This document shows positions 23,716 to 34,230 of a DNA stretch of 51,945 nucleotides, piece by piece. The DNA lies in assembly GCA_033557835.1 (NCBI GenBank), contig JAWQRO010000156.1:1-51945 (forward strand), written 5' to 3'. Both the position numbers and the translations under genes were made by a program. Within the stretch, counting starts at the first letter, position 1. Every line of letters begins with the position of its first letter. The notes beneath the pieces are model-generated. The model was not told the origin of the DNA. It saw only the letters and a program-made list of their open reading frames with translations, and made no database searches. Source of the DNA: Helochares maculicollis (taxonomy: Eukaryota; Arthropoda; Insecta; Coleoptera; Hydrophilidae).

Positions 23716-23964
23716 TTAATTCCGGTTACCTTGGTTAGGTGGGACAAAACCATATCCAGAAGCACCAACAACGACTCCGCTAGTTTCTCCGTTATCTGGA
23801 GGAGCAGGTGGGAAAACAACAGGGCCAGTGTTGGCACGCGGATCTCTAGTGGCTTGCAAAGGAGCATCCAAACCTCCGCCAAAGGCATACGGCGATCCGA
23901 ATCCGAATCCTCCAAATCCTTGACTCCTGACGAGTCCAAGGAGAGCGAGGACGAAAGCAATTGT
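23716..23964 (-). CDS. Exon 2 of a small secreted Gly/Pro-rich protein (residues 4-85)
   Basis: The exon begins after the acceptor TTTTGATTTTACAG (minus strand) and joins in frame to the ATGAAACTC exon at 32801-32809, giving a protein of 85 residues. The N-terminus MKLTIAFVLALLGLVRSQ is a textbook signal peptide with likely cleavage near RS|QG or after Q. The mature part has a GFGGFGFGSPYAFGGG segment, then LQATRDPRANTG and a Pro/Gly-rich end including PVVFPPAPPDNGE and GYGFVPPNQGNRN. There are no cysteines or transmembrane segments. Insect cuticular and extracellular-matrix peptides often have this build and a tiny first exon, but I do not recognise a named family. The frame is intact and codon use is GC-richer than the flanks. 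A plus-strand open frame over it (23731-23970) is a shadow. Confidence 0.88.
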   Translation of the reverse strand, partial: TIAFVLALLGLVRSQGFGGFGFGSPYAFGGGLDAPLQATRDPRANTGPVVFPPAPPDNGETSGVVVGASGYGFVPPNQGNRN

Positions 23965-26900
23965 CTGTAAAATCAAAATTAACAAAATTCGTAAATTCGT
24001 AATTTGATTTTTTGTTTGTCTGATTGTTTCATGATTTCTTGCTTTGATTTACTTTTCAATCAAATATATTTTTGAATTGAGTTGTTTTTAATTAAAATTT
24101 CGTAATTTTTTAATGAGCTAAAACTTGATACTCGATGAGTCGTGCAAGATAATTAAGTAGCCGTGTTTTTACGCCCCATTGTAACCTTTTCATCAGGGTG
24201 AATTACCGCCGGTTGCTGAAAAAAATATAGCAAGGAGCTTCAAAGGCTTTTATCTCTAGTCGTTCAACAAACAATGTTATCCGTTTTACCCGCTGAATTT
24301 TACAAAGAATAATTATACACGTAAAATAACCGTTTTATGTAGACGTTCGCTTTCTTGTGCATGGAAACAAGCGACTACAAAAACTTTCTAAAGTTTATTT
24401 ACACTTGTTTTTAATAATTCATTTTGTTGATGTACTGTAAACGATGTTTAGACATGAACGTTATTATGTCTTTTCTCGAAACTCACTTTTCGTACGCTAA
24501 ATTAGTTCTGCAGTGTACTTAAGACCTTATTGAAAATTTATTATGCTTTCTATAGAAAACGACGTAAATAATCTATACTTATTAAATTTTGTTTCCTAAA
24601 GCAGAGCGTTCAAGTTTGATGTGCCCCGGCTGGTGACACTAGCAGCAATAAATAATTATAGTGGAGGTGTTTTGCATGAAACTGCCAGGGAGAGCTGAGT
24701 TTAATGCTGCCTCAGTGGGAGCGGTTTTAGAGCAACAATTTTAATTGTTATGCTTGCATTTAAGTGTTCATGTTACGTATGAACGGCGACAAAGGATTGA
24801 GCGATAATGTGGTAACAAGAGATTTTAAAAATCGGGACGAGGAATGTACTTTCATACTAAGAAAACAGCTGAGGCGGTCAAGGTTGATACTATTACCGCC
24901 ACGCGCTGGTGTTGCCAATCCGGGAGCTGTACCTTGACCTTCCGGGTAATTTCCGGATTTGTTCAAAAGTAAGGGCCTAAAGCTTTGTATTCATAAGAAG
25001 AATACGTTTAGCAAGAAAAGGGATTAAAATATAGTTTTAATATATGTTACGACTATCTTTTAGTAGACTGGATTGATAAATATTTTAAAATGATAATTGT
25101 TCACATTCTAATGAATAAATAGTCTCAGCAGAGAGGAAAGTACTTTTTTCAAGTGTTCGAATAAAGAGCGTTTGGATAAAGAATGTTCGAATAAGGATTT
25201 TCAATTATGTAAGAATAAATCCATTATATAACACCTTTGTTAATTAAAATTTAATTAAAAATTCATTCGTTCGCTGAAATTGATATTGATGCCCATAACT
25301 ACTTTCCTGACAAACTCCACCGAGATTAAAGTGCATAATTATTAGCTCTAAGTTCTTTAATCGTTATCAGTGACGTCTATAGCGAATCGAATGATGTGGC
25401 GTTGAAAGCCTTTGAGATCGAAAAAGTCCCCGCTTCTGCGTCCAATCAGATTGAGAATTCTGTCCTGTTACGGTCTGATTCCTAGCCGCAACATATATTT
25501 CACAAACTATTTGCCTCACGCCCACATAAAAATATAACAACAATTTAAAACAAGCAAGGAGATAATGCGCTCACAAAGTAATTTCTATTACGAAATTTAC
25601 CCGGTCAAGTGTGAAGAAAAATTTTTTATAATCGCCCAACGTACGCAGCAGGCCTCGCATTCTTCAAGGGGACGACCTTCGTGGAAGGTGTGATATCGAG
25701 ATTTTCATAAGGTGGCTAATTATCATCCGCACTTTCCATTTCATCACGTTGCTTAATTATGCATTTGTGTGACTTATCGGTATGATTTATTCGAAATCAA
25801 ATTATTTTGCTTTGATAACATTAATTTTTTATTTAATTCAGTTTGAGTTTAGGACCCAGATTTCAGATTGATATTTGAAAATAATATAAAATTCAATCAT
25901 TTATTGCGCGAAAATCCTTCCTAGATGAGTTGTTTTTATCAGTAACATTTTTGTGAGTTTATTTTACGTATTTTACGGTTGAATAAAATTATTTTAACAA
26001 ATCACAACATGAAGATCACCCATTGCTTGTGTTTCCTGCCTTTCAAATTATTTATAGCTCAGATATGGTAAAGTAACGTTATATCATGATCGGAAATCAG
26101 AGAAGACGACAAAATTTGATAATAAAACACGTAAATACAGCTAATAAAGCTGCTAGTATAAAGATTTTTTCGTGAAAGAGCAAATTTTTTAAGTAGAAAA
26201 TATAAATGATAAAAGTAAATAGAGTATAAATTATTATTTGTAACGACATGGAAAAACGAGTTTCGCAGCTACACATGAGCAACATTGAAAAATAGGAACG
26301 TACATTCGGTTGATTGCCCACAGTCTCCTAGGAACCAAGTTAAAGATAAATAGCAACAATGAAAAGAATGCGGTTTGTTGTACCGCAAGCTATTAACTTA
26401 GGTATAACTAATTAAATAATTAGTTTAATTTGAATAAATTGTTTGACTTTAGTAGAAATACCTGAAATTAAGCAATAAATTATCCATGCAAGACTATCAG
26501 AAACTGCAAATTATAAACTAAAATCTATTAAACCCGAGGAAATTAATGGGCTAGTTATTAATATAGGCTCTCAACAATGTAAAAGGTAGTAGTTTTGCAT
26601 ATATGTGGTCCGTGACAAAGTTACCAATAGTTATTAATATCTAGATAATAACTTAATAAGTTGTAATGTAAGTGTTTCCGGTGGAGGTTGCACAAATGCA
26701 TTAAACTATAAAGTAATGGACTATTATTAATATATATGGGATTTAAAATAGGAATAAATGCATCAATTCATTACTTGTAATGTCAAATTTAACTATTATT
26801 TAAAAATGCGCGATAAATACCTCTTTAATAGCAATTTTAAATTCATGGATAAGTGCAAAATGCACAAAAAATATTTATGAAGCTACTAGTATGTTTTAAA

Positions 26901-28180
26901 CAGGCAATGTTGAATTGCAAGTTGAAGTAATTTCACATATGTGAATAAAAAAAAGCTAGTCAATGAATCAGAAATAGAAATTTTTCATTTTCGGTCTCAT
27001 TTTGAAACGATTTCAACGGTTTGAAAAATCAACATGTGCTGTCCTAAGTTTGTTCAAACACTTATGAACGGTTGCATGAAACAAAGACAATCGAATCCAA
27101 TAAATGGTAGTTATGTAAGTGCGAGCATGTGCCGTGTCCATTGCTTATTTGAAAACCATCATTGTTGTGTCAATGGGTTGTATATTATCGCTGTTAATTA
27201 GCGGGTAAAGAGAGAAATTTCGCAGTGGCGATCGCAAAAGATAAAATGTTGATGTAGTAAGCTGACATTACCGCTACGAGATGGATCTAGATTTCAGATA
27301 AACGCGAGATTCCGAGTCAAAAGAGGCTATACACTTACGACCGACCCACTATGTTTATTGCTTTCGATAGCCATCTGCCGTGGTTTCACTTTAATCTTTT
27401 CATTTTCACGCTTAAAGGTGATGCGTTTTTTCTTTTATCCGCCTCGAGGCCATCTTCCGCTGATAAATACCGAACTGTTGCTTCCTTTATGCTAATTTCA
27501 TCAAAATTTGTTGGGCCAACGATCATTCCCATTAACCATTAATTTTTTTCATTGAGTAGAAACGTTACTTTTCCTTTTAAAATGAATTTAAACGATTTTT
27601 TTATTGGCAGGTTCGAACTTTTTATAAACTTGTCGGATATTTTATTGATTGTTTTTGTTGATGGTTATGATTGATGAGCGTTAATAACCGTGCCCAAATA
27701 AATTAACTTTTAATAGTAACTAGGGTGACATTTGGAGCGCATTGCGGATATAACTCTATTCGCGAATGTTGTGAGAACCTGCAGGAGCGTGGTAATAAGG
27801 AGGTTCGTTTGTAAAAAAGAGCAAGATAAGCAGTCAAATAAGACTACTATACGTTGTGGATAAAACGAGTAGAGAAGACAGACCACAAGTTTTATGTATT
27901 CAGTGAAACGAAAGTGAATAATGAATTCTTTTGTGTAAAATTAATAATCAGAATGCACAGCACGGGAAAATCGATGGCCATATGCCACAGCTTCGCAAAG
28001 CAATTAACGGAACGATTGTAAGAAACATATGTGGTTTTTAGTGCAATTGCAGTAGCTGTACCTGCAAGAACACAGATAAATATCTGTAACTAAGAGCTTA
28101 AATGGTGTGACTTATGCACACCACAGCCACTTTCGGACCTCCGATTCATCGGAAAATGTAACTTTCCGCATCATTATGCT

Positions 28181-28198
28181 TGACCTTTGTGACCTTGG
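28181..28198 (-). promoter_or_regulatory. Paired nuclear-receptor half-sites (FTZ-F1-like)
   Basis: On the gene strand the sequence is CCAAGGTCACAAAGGTCA: two AGGTCA half-sites in direct orientation separated by three bases. The first has the CCA extension of the FTZ-F1/ERR monomer consensus (YCAAGGYCR). Such sites mediate moult-linked transcription in insects. Binding is inferred only from the motif. Confidence 0.4.
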
Positions 28199-28205
28199 CT
28201 CCTCC

Positions 28206-28262
28206 TCGAACCTTCAGGCTTTGAGCAGAGGCGAGGCTTCTACTCAAACCTCTAGGGTTCGA
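28206..28262. repeat. Imperfect inverted repeat (hairpin) in the intron
   Basis: Arms 28206-28225 and 28243-28262 pair over about 18 base pairs (TCGAACCTT.AGG.TTTGAG against CTCAAA.CCT..AGGGTTCGA), with one internal loop and one bulge. The terminal loop is 17 bases. It lies eight bases from the nuclear-receptor-type site. I found no resemblance to a known microRNA. Confidence 0.55.
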
Positions 28263-31200
28263 AGGTACTTGCTTTCTATAGTCTGATAATTAATTATCGC
28301 CTTAAGAGCGTCTCGAGTCTGTTCTATGTTTGCGACAGATATATAGTTATTAACAAATGATAGCCTGCATTAATGATTATGTAAGTTAGAACAACGTGTA
28401 TGGATATGGTCGATGAACACAAATTTTCAGTCCACAAAAAATAGACCGTTACAGTAGAATACACTTCAAAATAAGGCTTTCGTTATTGCTTAAGCTCTAC
28501 AAACACGTACATGCATATGTCCTTTTAATTACTGTGTTATTATTTATAAATTGTTATGTGTTAATTAATATAATTGCAATATTTATTGTGTTTGCTGTAT
28601 CGACTGGCATCAAAAGTTTACCTTTTGGCATTCGCTTTTAGTATTCAATTAAATACAAATCTGCTTATTGGAAGGGTATTGTGTTGTAATTAAAAGTTTC
28701 TAGTCTAATATTCATGTTACTCAATTTTGTTAGGTATGATAGACATATCTCTAGAGCATTTGTGGTCATAGGGTTGAAATAATTATATCAAATAAATTAT
28801 CACAGTGCAACATTAAATATAAATGTAGGTTATATATCTCAGTATTAATTTTGACAAACCACATAAAAGTCTTAATTTTTCACCAAATTCAAAGTATTTT
28901 GAAAATCGACTCAATCTAGTGTCCAAATTAAGTAATGTATCAACTTAATTAGAATCATTAGCTGCAATAATTAATCCAATTAAATAATTGCTATTGCGTC
29001 CAAACTTTAATTATTTCTCTTTGAAATTGCAATGATTACGATTGATGAGCACATTTTATTGCTATTTCAATATACGACTTTAAACAAGCAATAAAATCAC
29101 GACCTTCACAAAAGATTCGAGGTTAAAGATAAATAATTATTCAAAATTTTGCGAAATTAGATTCGTAACCTCTTCAGCGGTGTTTCGGTAATTTATTACT
29201 ACCATCTGCAAATTATGACTTTGATATGCAGGAGTAGTTTTCTTAGAATTTGAAACACATCACGTTATTTCGTGGACGTTCTATATTTTATAAGGTTGGC
29301 ATTCCAAGCTTTAAACATTTTATTCGCTTGATGACCGCTTTACTAGGTAACGGTTTTTTGCAGATTTTCTTTATTTCAAAAAGTAACTGAACTGGCTATT
29401 TCAGATTTGCACATTTATTTTCTGTTCATTTAAATAGTTATCGCTTATAATTTGCGGATTGGTTTACAAATTCGCTTGAAAATTCAGTCATCTAATCGCT
29501 TATGTGTAATCGAAAACGTAACTGAGCAATAAACAGAAAGTGTTTGACGAATATCGAAAATGTGTGGCAGGCCTATGTTTGAATTAATTCGACTACTTAA
29601 TATTCCAGCCCTGTCCAAGACTACCGTATGTTGCATCGTCTATAAGAGTGTTCAGTCCCTCATTAAGTTGCGATGGTGTTCATTATTTGTTAAGCGCACG
29701 GTGCATGGCTGTGTGTAAATGTTTTTAATTTATGTAGAAATTCTAACAGTGGAAAAATTTATCATCTCGTTAGTGTAATAATTACCTAATCGCGAGAGCA
29801 GAAAGTTCGTGATACACTGAAGTGATATGTTAAAATCAAAATGCATGCGATTTGTATGTATTATTTTGCCTTATAATGTGTTTCGAATAACCCTATTACG
29901 TTGGTTTCCAGTCGGTGAAATTATTTTAAGCGTTACATAATTTTGCAATGGAAAAACTATCTACATTTGTTTTGTATAAACTAAGCGATTACTTGTTTTA
30001 ATCAGGAATTTGCATCCCATGCGTAACATCAATCTCACAAAATATTTAATATGCAATTTAAAAACCTACTTTGGAGTAGCTTCAGTAACAAATGTCATTA
30101 TTCATTTAAACATATCATTAACCAGACAAAATTTGTGTTCTTCGGTAAAGCTTTTAGTATCTTTCAAAAACTTCATTATCTAGGTGAAATATGATTAATA
30201 AATAGAATCAATTAAAGTAAAATCGAAATTTAGCCAAAGCATAATCAAATTTTACTAAACAAAGTATATCCTCCTAATTTTATATCCAAAGGGCAAATGG
30301 CGCACATATTAATAATTTTGTTTTTTAAGAAGTGAAATTCCGCAGGCTTGCAATCTGTTGGTCGCATATTACGAAAGTGGTCATTTTATTACAATGCAGC
30401 TACATAAAAATAGGCATAAAATATGTGTAAGTAAGCCTACATGCATAAATTATCCCAGAACTTCGTGGTTTTGTTACTGAAACCGCCGACTGCCCGGACT
30501 TATTTTCAATTAAGCACCGCTACTTGTTTTTTGCCTTCATGAGCAAGCATTTAAAAATATGAACAGTGAAAGTGTATATTGTCAATTAGTTCACTAGACC
30601 ATGATGTTCTTTTATTAAGCCCCAACGCAAAAACTGTACCATATTCAAACCTATATGCGAGTATACCTTGTGTACTGGAACTTCATGCCTTGCAACGACT
30701 ATTGATATGAAAACAGTTTTTACGGGCATCTATTTGATTTGGAAACAAAGGCCTTTGTGTTGCTAAAGTTCGCGCTTAGATTGGAACAATAGAGAATTCG
30801 AGTTTTAAACAATTTAAATTTTATAAACGAAACACACTCGTCGCTTTCGGATGCAGCCTTACATACACAAAGCAATGTTTAGAAAATTCGAATCAATTTT
30901 ACACTAATCGACTGCTCAAACCATTCTATTCAACGTGCAATAAATAATTTATTTTCTAAAATAAGTGAAACTAAAAATTTTAACGCGCTCACTTTTCCAC
31001 GTGCTCACTTCCATATGTGCAACAATCCGCGGATCACAGGTTAACGACCATTAAATCTCAATAAAATACTTGTTAACTCAAACCACATTTTTTTTATTTT
31101 ATTAAAATTGCAAATTTAAGCACATATGTAACTAGTCATGTACAAAACTTTTATTGTTCGTTAATTTCACGCTGTATGGATTTTTGTTGTAACGTGTCCT

Positions 31201-32800
31201 TCTGAATATTTACAAAGAAATAAAGCAGCAACAAAGAATAACAAGAAATGCTGCTCAGCTGTACTAACATGTAATAAAAATTGCGAAAGAACAAATTGGA
31301 TTCATATTTATGCTTTTGTAACATAATTTTGCAACGATTCGGGATGTACTACCGCTATAAATTACAAAAATTAATAAGTTTTCTCAAAACCGGCAGCGGA
31401 ACAACAAAAAACTTAGCGCCAGTTTTACAAAGCTTATAAAAATCTAAATTGCTAAATATTTCGCTAGTGTGTTCCCCTAATTTTATAGGCTATTTTTCGC
31501 CGCTTTTAAACTACAATTTAAACGATAACGACACTGCTAATTACATTTTTTACATACTTACGCCCATTGTTTTTTATTACTCGAGCAATTCATTTTCCTC
31601 ATTATAGACGACAATTACAAGTATTATACCTTTTGTCACCGCCTCTCCCCGAACACTTTAACAATTTAACAACTTAATTAACTGTAATTTTAAATCCACG
31701 ACAACCCAATTATTTATCCAGCAGAAACATCTATTACATACAATACAATATCACAAAACGCTTGCAGTGAACAATCTATACGTTTTCAAGGCAATATTTT
31801 TTAATAACTATTATATTTACGTAATAATCAATTAAATTAAGTGCTACGAACATATAATGCTCTAAGTAGAGTTAATAATCTATGCTAATAAATGGAAATA
31901 TCTATTTATTCATTAAACTATCTTTTATTTTCACTTAAAGGTTCAGTTCATGGTTGAAATTTTTACGCAAGAATTCCCAATATGCTAATAAAACGTAAAA
32001 CAACAAAATTATTTAAATTATTGACCTCAAATGTAAATTTAGAAATAAGCAATTAGTTTGGAGATCCATCATTGATGAACGATCATAGCATCGTTAATGC
32101 GAGTTACTTCATGTATTTTGATGTTTTTATTGACTCTCAAAATTTTATAATCGATTTATTAATTTAAAATTAGATAAACACAATTGAAAAAATAATAACA
32201 AGTAGTAAATCAATTCCTTTTTGAAATAAATTTCTTGTGCGGCGGATTCGTAAATACAATGGAGAAATTTCTATTGATGCAATAGTATGTTAAATTATAA
32301 ATGATATTAATCAAATGAAGGGTCATCTCGGCTTATGAAAAATTTAACATATTTACCTTCACGTAACTGCCTATTAGATTCATATTTTTAAATGATTGCC
32401 AACGCACCTAATTTTACTTTTAAAGCAAATTTTGTACCCACTTCACTGGTATTTTATCACAAACCTAGATAAACGCAACCGGACAACTAGTGTACCATAA
32501 AGAAATCGAGAGTAGCATCAATAGAGAAATGCTTTCAAACACTAACCCATATAATTTTCATTGTCAATACCAGCATCAACAAACAAGTTTCCCCGCTTTA
32601 ATTGAAAACCACAGGTGTAATCCGAATCGGAAAGTGAAATTTTTCTACTCGATAAAACCACTCTTAATACTAGTTATCGGACCCGAAGAAAATCTCGCCA
32701 CTTTTCTTGCACTTAAAAAACCGGAGCACTATGGAAAATGGTTATGGTAACTTAACACTATTAATCCGATTATGAGGGAGTTATGTGGGTAGAAACTTAC

Positions 32801-32809
32801 GAGTTTCAT
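32801..32809 (-). CDS. Exon 1 of the secreted-protein gene (codes Met-Lys-Leu)
   Basis: On the minus strand ATG AAA CTC is followed directly by the consensus donor GTAAGTTTCT. Joined to exon 2 it supplies the first three residues of a signal peptide (MKL-TIAFVLALLGLV), in frame. A three-codon first exon with a long first intron is a frequent arrangement in insect cuticle and secreted-protein genes. The context before the ATG (CACATCAAC) is close to the insect initiation consensus, and a TATA box lies about 70 bases upstream. The linkage of the two exons is inferred from phase, strand and the promoter, not from a transcript. Confidence 0.8.
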
Positions 32810-32870
32810 GTTGATGTGTGTCGGTGATGTCTTTCAAATACACTTGGTGCATGAATCTAGCGCGCATTCA

Positions 32871-32880
32871 GTTTTATATG
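32871..32880 (-). promoter_or_regulatory. TATA box of the secreted-protein gene
   Basis: The minus strand reads CATATAAAAC. Transcription would start about 30 bases downstream, near 32847-32852 (ATTCATGCACC), leaving a 5' leader of about 40 bases before the ATG at 32809. Confidence 0.7.
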
Positions 32881-32888
32881 GAAGTGCA

Positions 32889-32907
32889 GGCCTCGGCCGG
32901 CGAGGCC
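32889..32907. promoter_or_regulatory. GC-rich palindrome next to the TATA box
   Basis: GGCCTCG-GCCGG-CGAGGCC is a perfect 7-bp inverted repeat with a five-base centre, starting nine bases upstream of the TATA element in AT-rich surroundings. It could be a dimer-binding operator. An E-box CACGTG (32956-32961) and an inverted CCAAT box (32975-32979, ATTGG on the gene strand) follow farther upstream. Confidence 0.5.
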
Positions 32908-32955
32908 AAGCTCCGCGGAAGAACGACTCTACATTGACCGGACGATGAAGGTCCC

Positions 32956-32979
32956 CACGTGCCCGCCCAAATGACCAAT
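32956..32979. promoter_or_regulatory. E-box (CACGTG) and CCAAT box upstream of the promoter
   Basis: CACGTG lies at 32956-32961 and CCAAT at 32975-32979, about 80-100 bases upstream of the TATA box, within a GC-richer proximal promoter (32885-33000). The motifs are seen; their use is inferred. Confidence 0.35.
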
Positions 32980-33364
32980 CACCCTGCACAAACCACCGAG
33001 ATTTTTATGAATCTTAAATTAAAGATCTCTTTCGCAACTGTGGAGAATTCGATTTCATGCCAATTTTGGCAAAGTCGACTTTTTGCGGGGGTTTGTATAC
33101 AATAGGAGTACCATGATCCGTTTATTTTTTCTTCGGCTTAAAGGTGTCCATAGCTATTGATGCATATCACAAAATCTTTAATTGATCGCCATGAAAAGTA
33201 CAATTAAACATATAGTATTGCTCCATCATTGGTCATTTTTATTTCATAAAATGAGCAAGTTTAGGATACTAATTAAGACGTTCAAAAAGCAGCAATAATA
33301 TTTTGCTTGAATATTTGCGTTATATTATCCACTTCAGATAATTGGGTGTCACTTTAAACAAGTA

Positions 33365-34219
33365 CTTTTGTAATCAAAAAGTAAGGTAAATTTGTTTATA
33401 AAATGTAACTTTTTTATTTATTCTTCCAAATCAATTTCATCCCCTTCATAGTAATCCCCGTCTGATGAAAACGCACTTTTACCAACACTTTTTCCAGTCC
33501 TCAAAACAGTCGAAATGGTCTTTTTCCGGCATAGCATTCAAGACCTTCTTCAATTCGGTTTTTATTTCTTCAATCGTATCAAAACGGTATTCCCGCATTG
33601 GCCTTTTGCGTTTGCTGAATAGCCAGAAGTCCCGCGCAGCCAAATCAGGTGAATACGGTGGTTGCGGAACGATATAAGTCCAGTTTTTGGCAAAAAAGTC
33701 GCATAGAACCAATGCACCAATCGAGATTTGACGCGTTTCAGACACAAAAAATCCTGCAAAATGGTTTGGGCTGAGAAAAATGATATTCTAACACTATCAG
33801 CGAGGTCTCTAATTGTCATTCGACGATTTTCAAGCACCAAATCTTTGATGGTCGTCCAGAGCGTGGTTCGTCTTCAACGACACCCGCTTTGAATTAGTTG
33901 TACCAGCTATTAACATTTTTTGTGCCATAGTTTGATCACCAAAGGCCTTCCGCAACATTCTCAATGTATCCGCACAAGAATATTCGTTTTGCAAACTAAA
34001 TTTGATTTACTCAGCAAAATCACCCATTGTAAATAACCAAAATGTCGCTTTCGGTTCTTTACAAAATCGCGTATAACTCGGAGATAATTAAAGTTTTTAA
34101 CAAACAGCCGCTTGGCAAATGCTATAGACTGTCCTAGAAACATAGGAAAAAAATTACCTGCCTTCCTAATGCCTGAGAGTTTTAAATAACAATTTTACCC
34201 TACATTTTGATCACAGTAG
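33365..34219 (-). mobile_element. Internally deleted mariner, CTATTGTGATC family, copy 1 (855 bp)
   Basis: TA (33363-33364) and TA (34220-34221) flank termini that read inward CTTTTGTAATCAAAAAGTAA and CTACTGTGATCAAAATGTAG. Both continue GGTAAA(A/T)TTGTT. The second family member, at 43112-44337, is about 370 bp longer. The difference is an internal deletion in this copy. A Mos1-like element begins only 11 bases beyond its right end. Confidence 0.88.
33418..34027 (-). pseudogene. Mariner transposase with the catalytic core deleted
   Basis: On the minus strand the relic starts at an ATG at 34027 (MGDFAE, then a stop). It continues through an N-terminal domain (VLENRRMTIRDLADSV, LCLKRVKSRLV) and jumps directly to LVLCDFFAKNWTYIVPQPPYSPDLAARDFWLF and EDWKKCW. 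Compared with the copy at 43158-44154, the stretch carrying the first and second catalytic aspartates is missing; the third (AARD) remains. The junction falls at a shared TTGGTGCATT-like word. The element could not encode an active enzyme. Confidence 0.87.
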
Positions 34220-34230
34220 TATGTACAAAA

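Larger units (their letters stand above)
23965..32800 (-). other. 8.8 kb intron of the secreted-protein gene
   Basis: The intron runs from the donor CTC|GTAAGT (minus strand, 32800) to the acceptor TTTTACAG (23965). It is large for such a small gene and holds no recognisable transposon. Inside are several GC-richer islands: about 24600-24970, 25380-25480, 25640-25710 and 28100-28270. The last contains a nuclear-receptor-type site and a hairpin (listed separately). An intron of this kind is a likely place for enhancers. Open frames at 27351-27542 and 24760-24966 show no coding character. Confidence 0.75.

Noticed and set aside
23616..23960. 114-codon minus-strand frame over the secreted-protein exon
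   Set aside because: It overlaps the exon in another frame. The alternative frame joins in phase to ATGAAACTC and gives a perfect signal peptide.
28206..28262. Hairpin considered as a microRNA precursor
   Set aside because: The arms are short, the loop is 17 bases and no known mature sequence is recognisable, so it is listed only as an inverted repeat.
32490..32750. 86-codon plus-strand open frame in the long intron
   Set aside because: Antisense to the intron of the secreted gene, no motif, no splice or promoter support.
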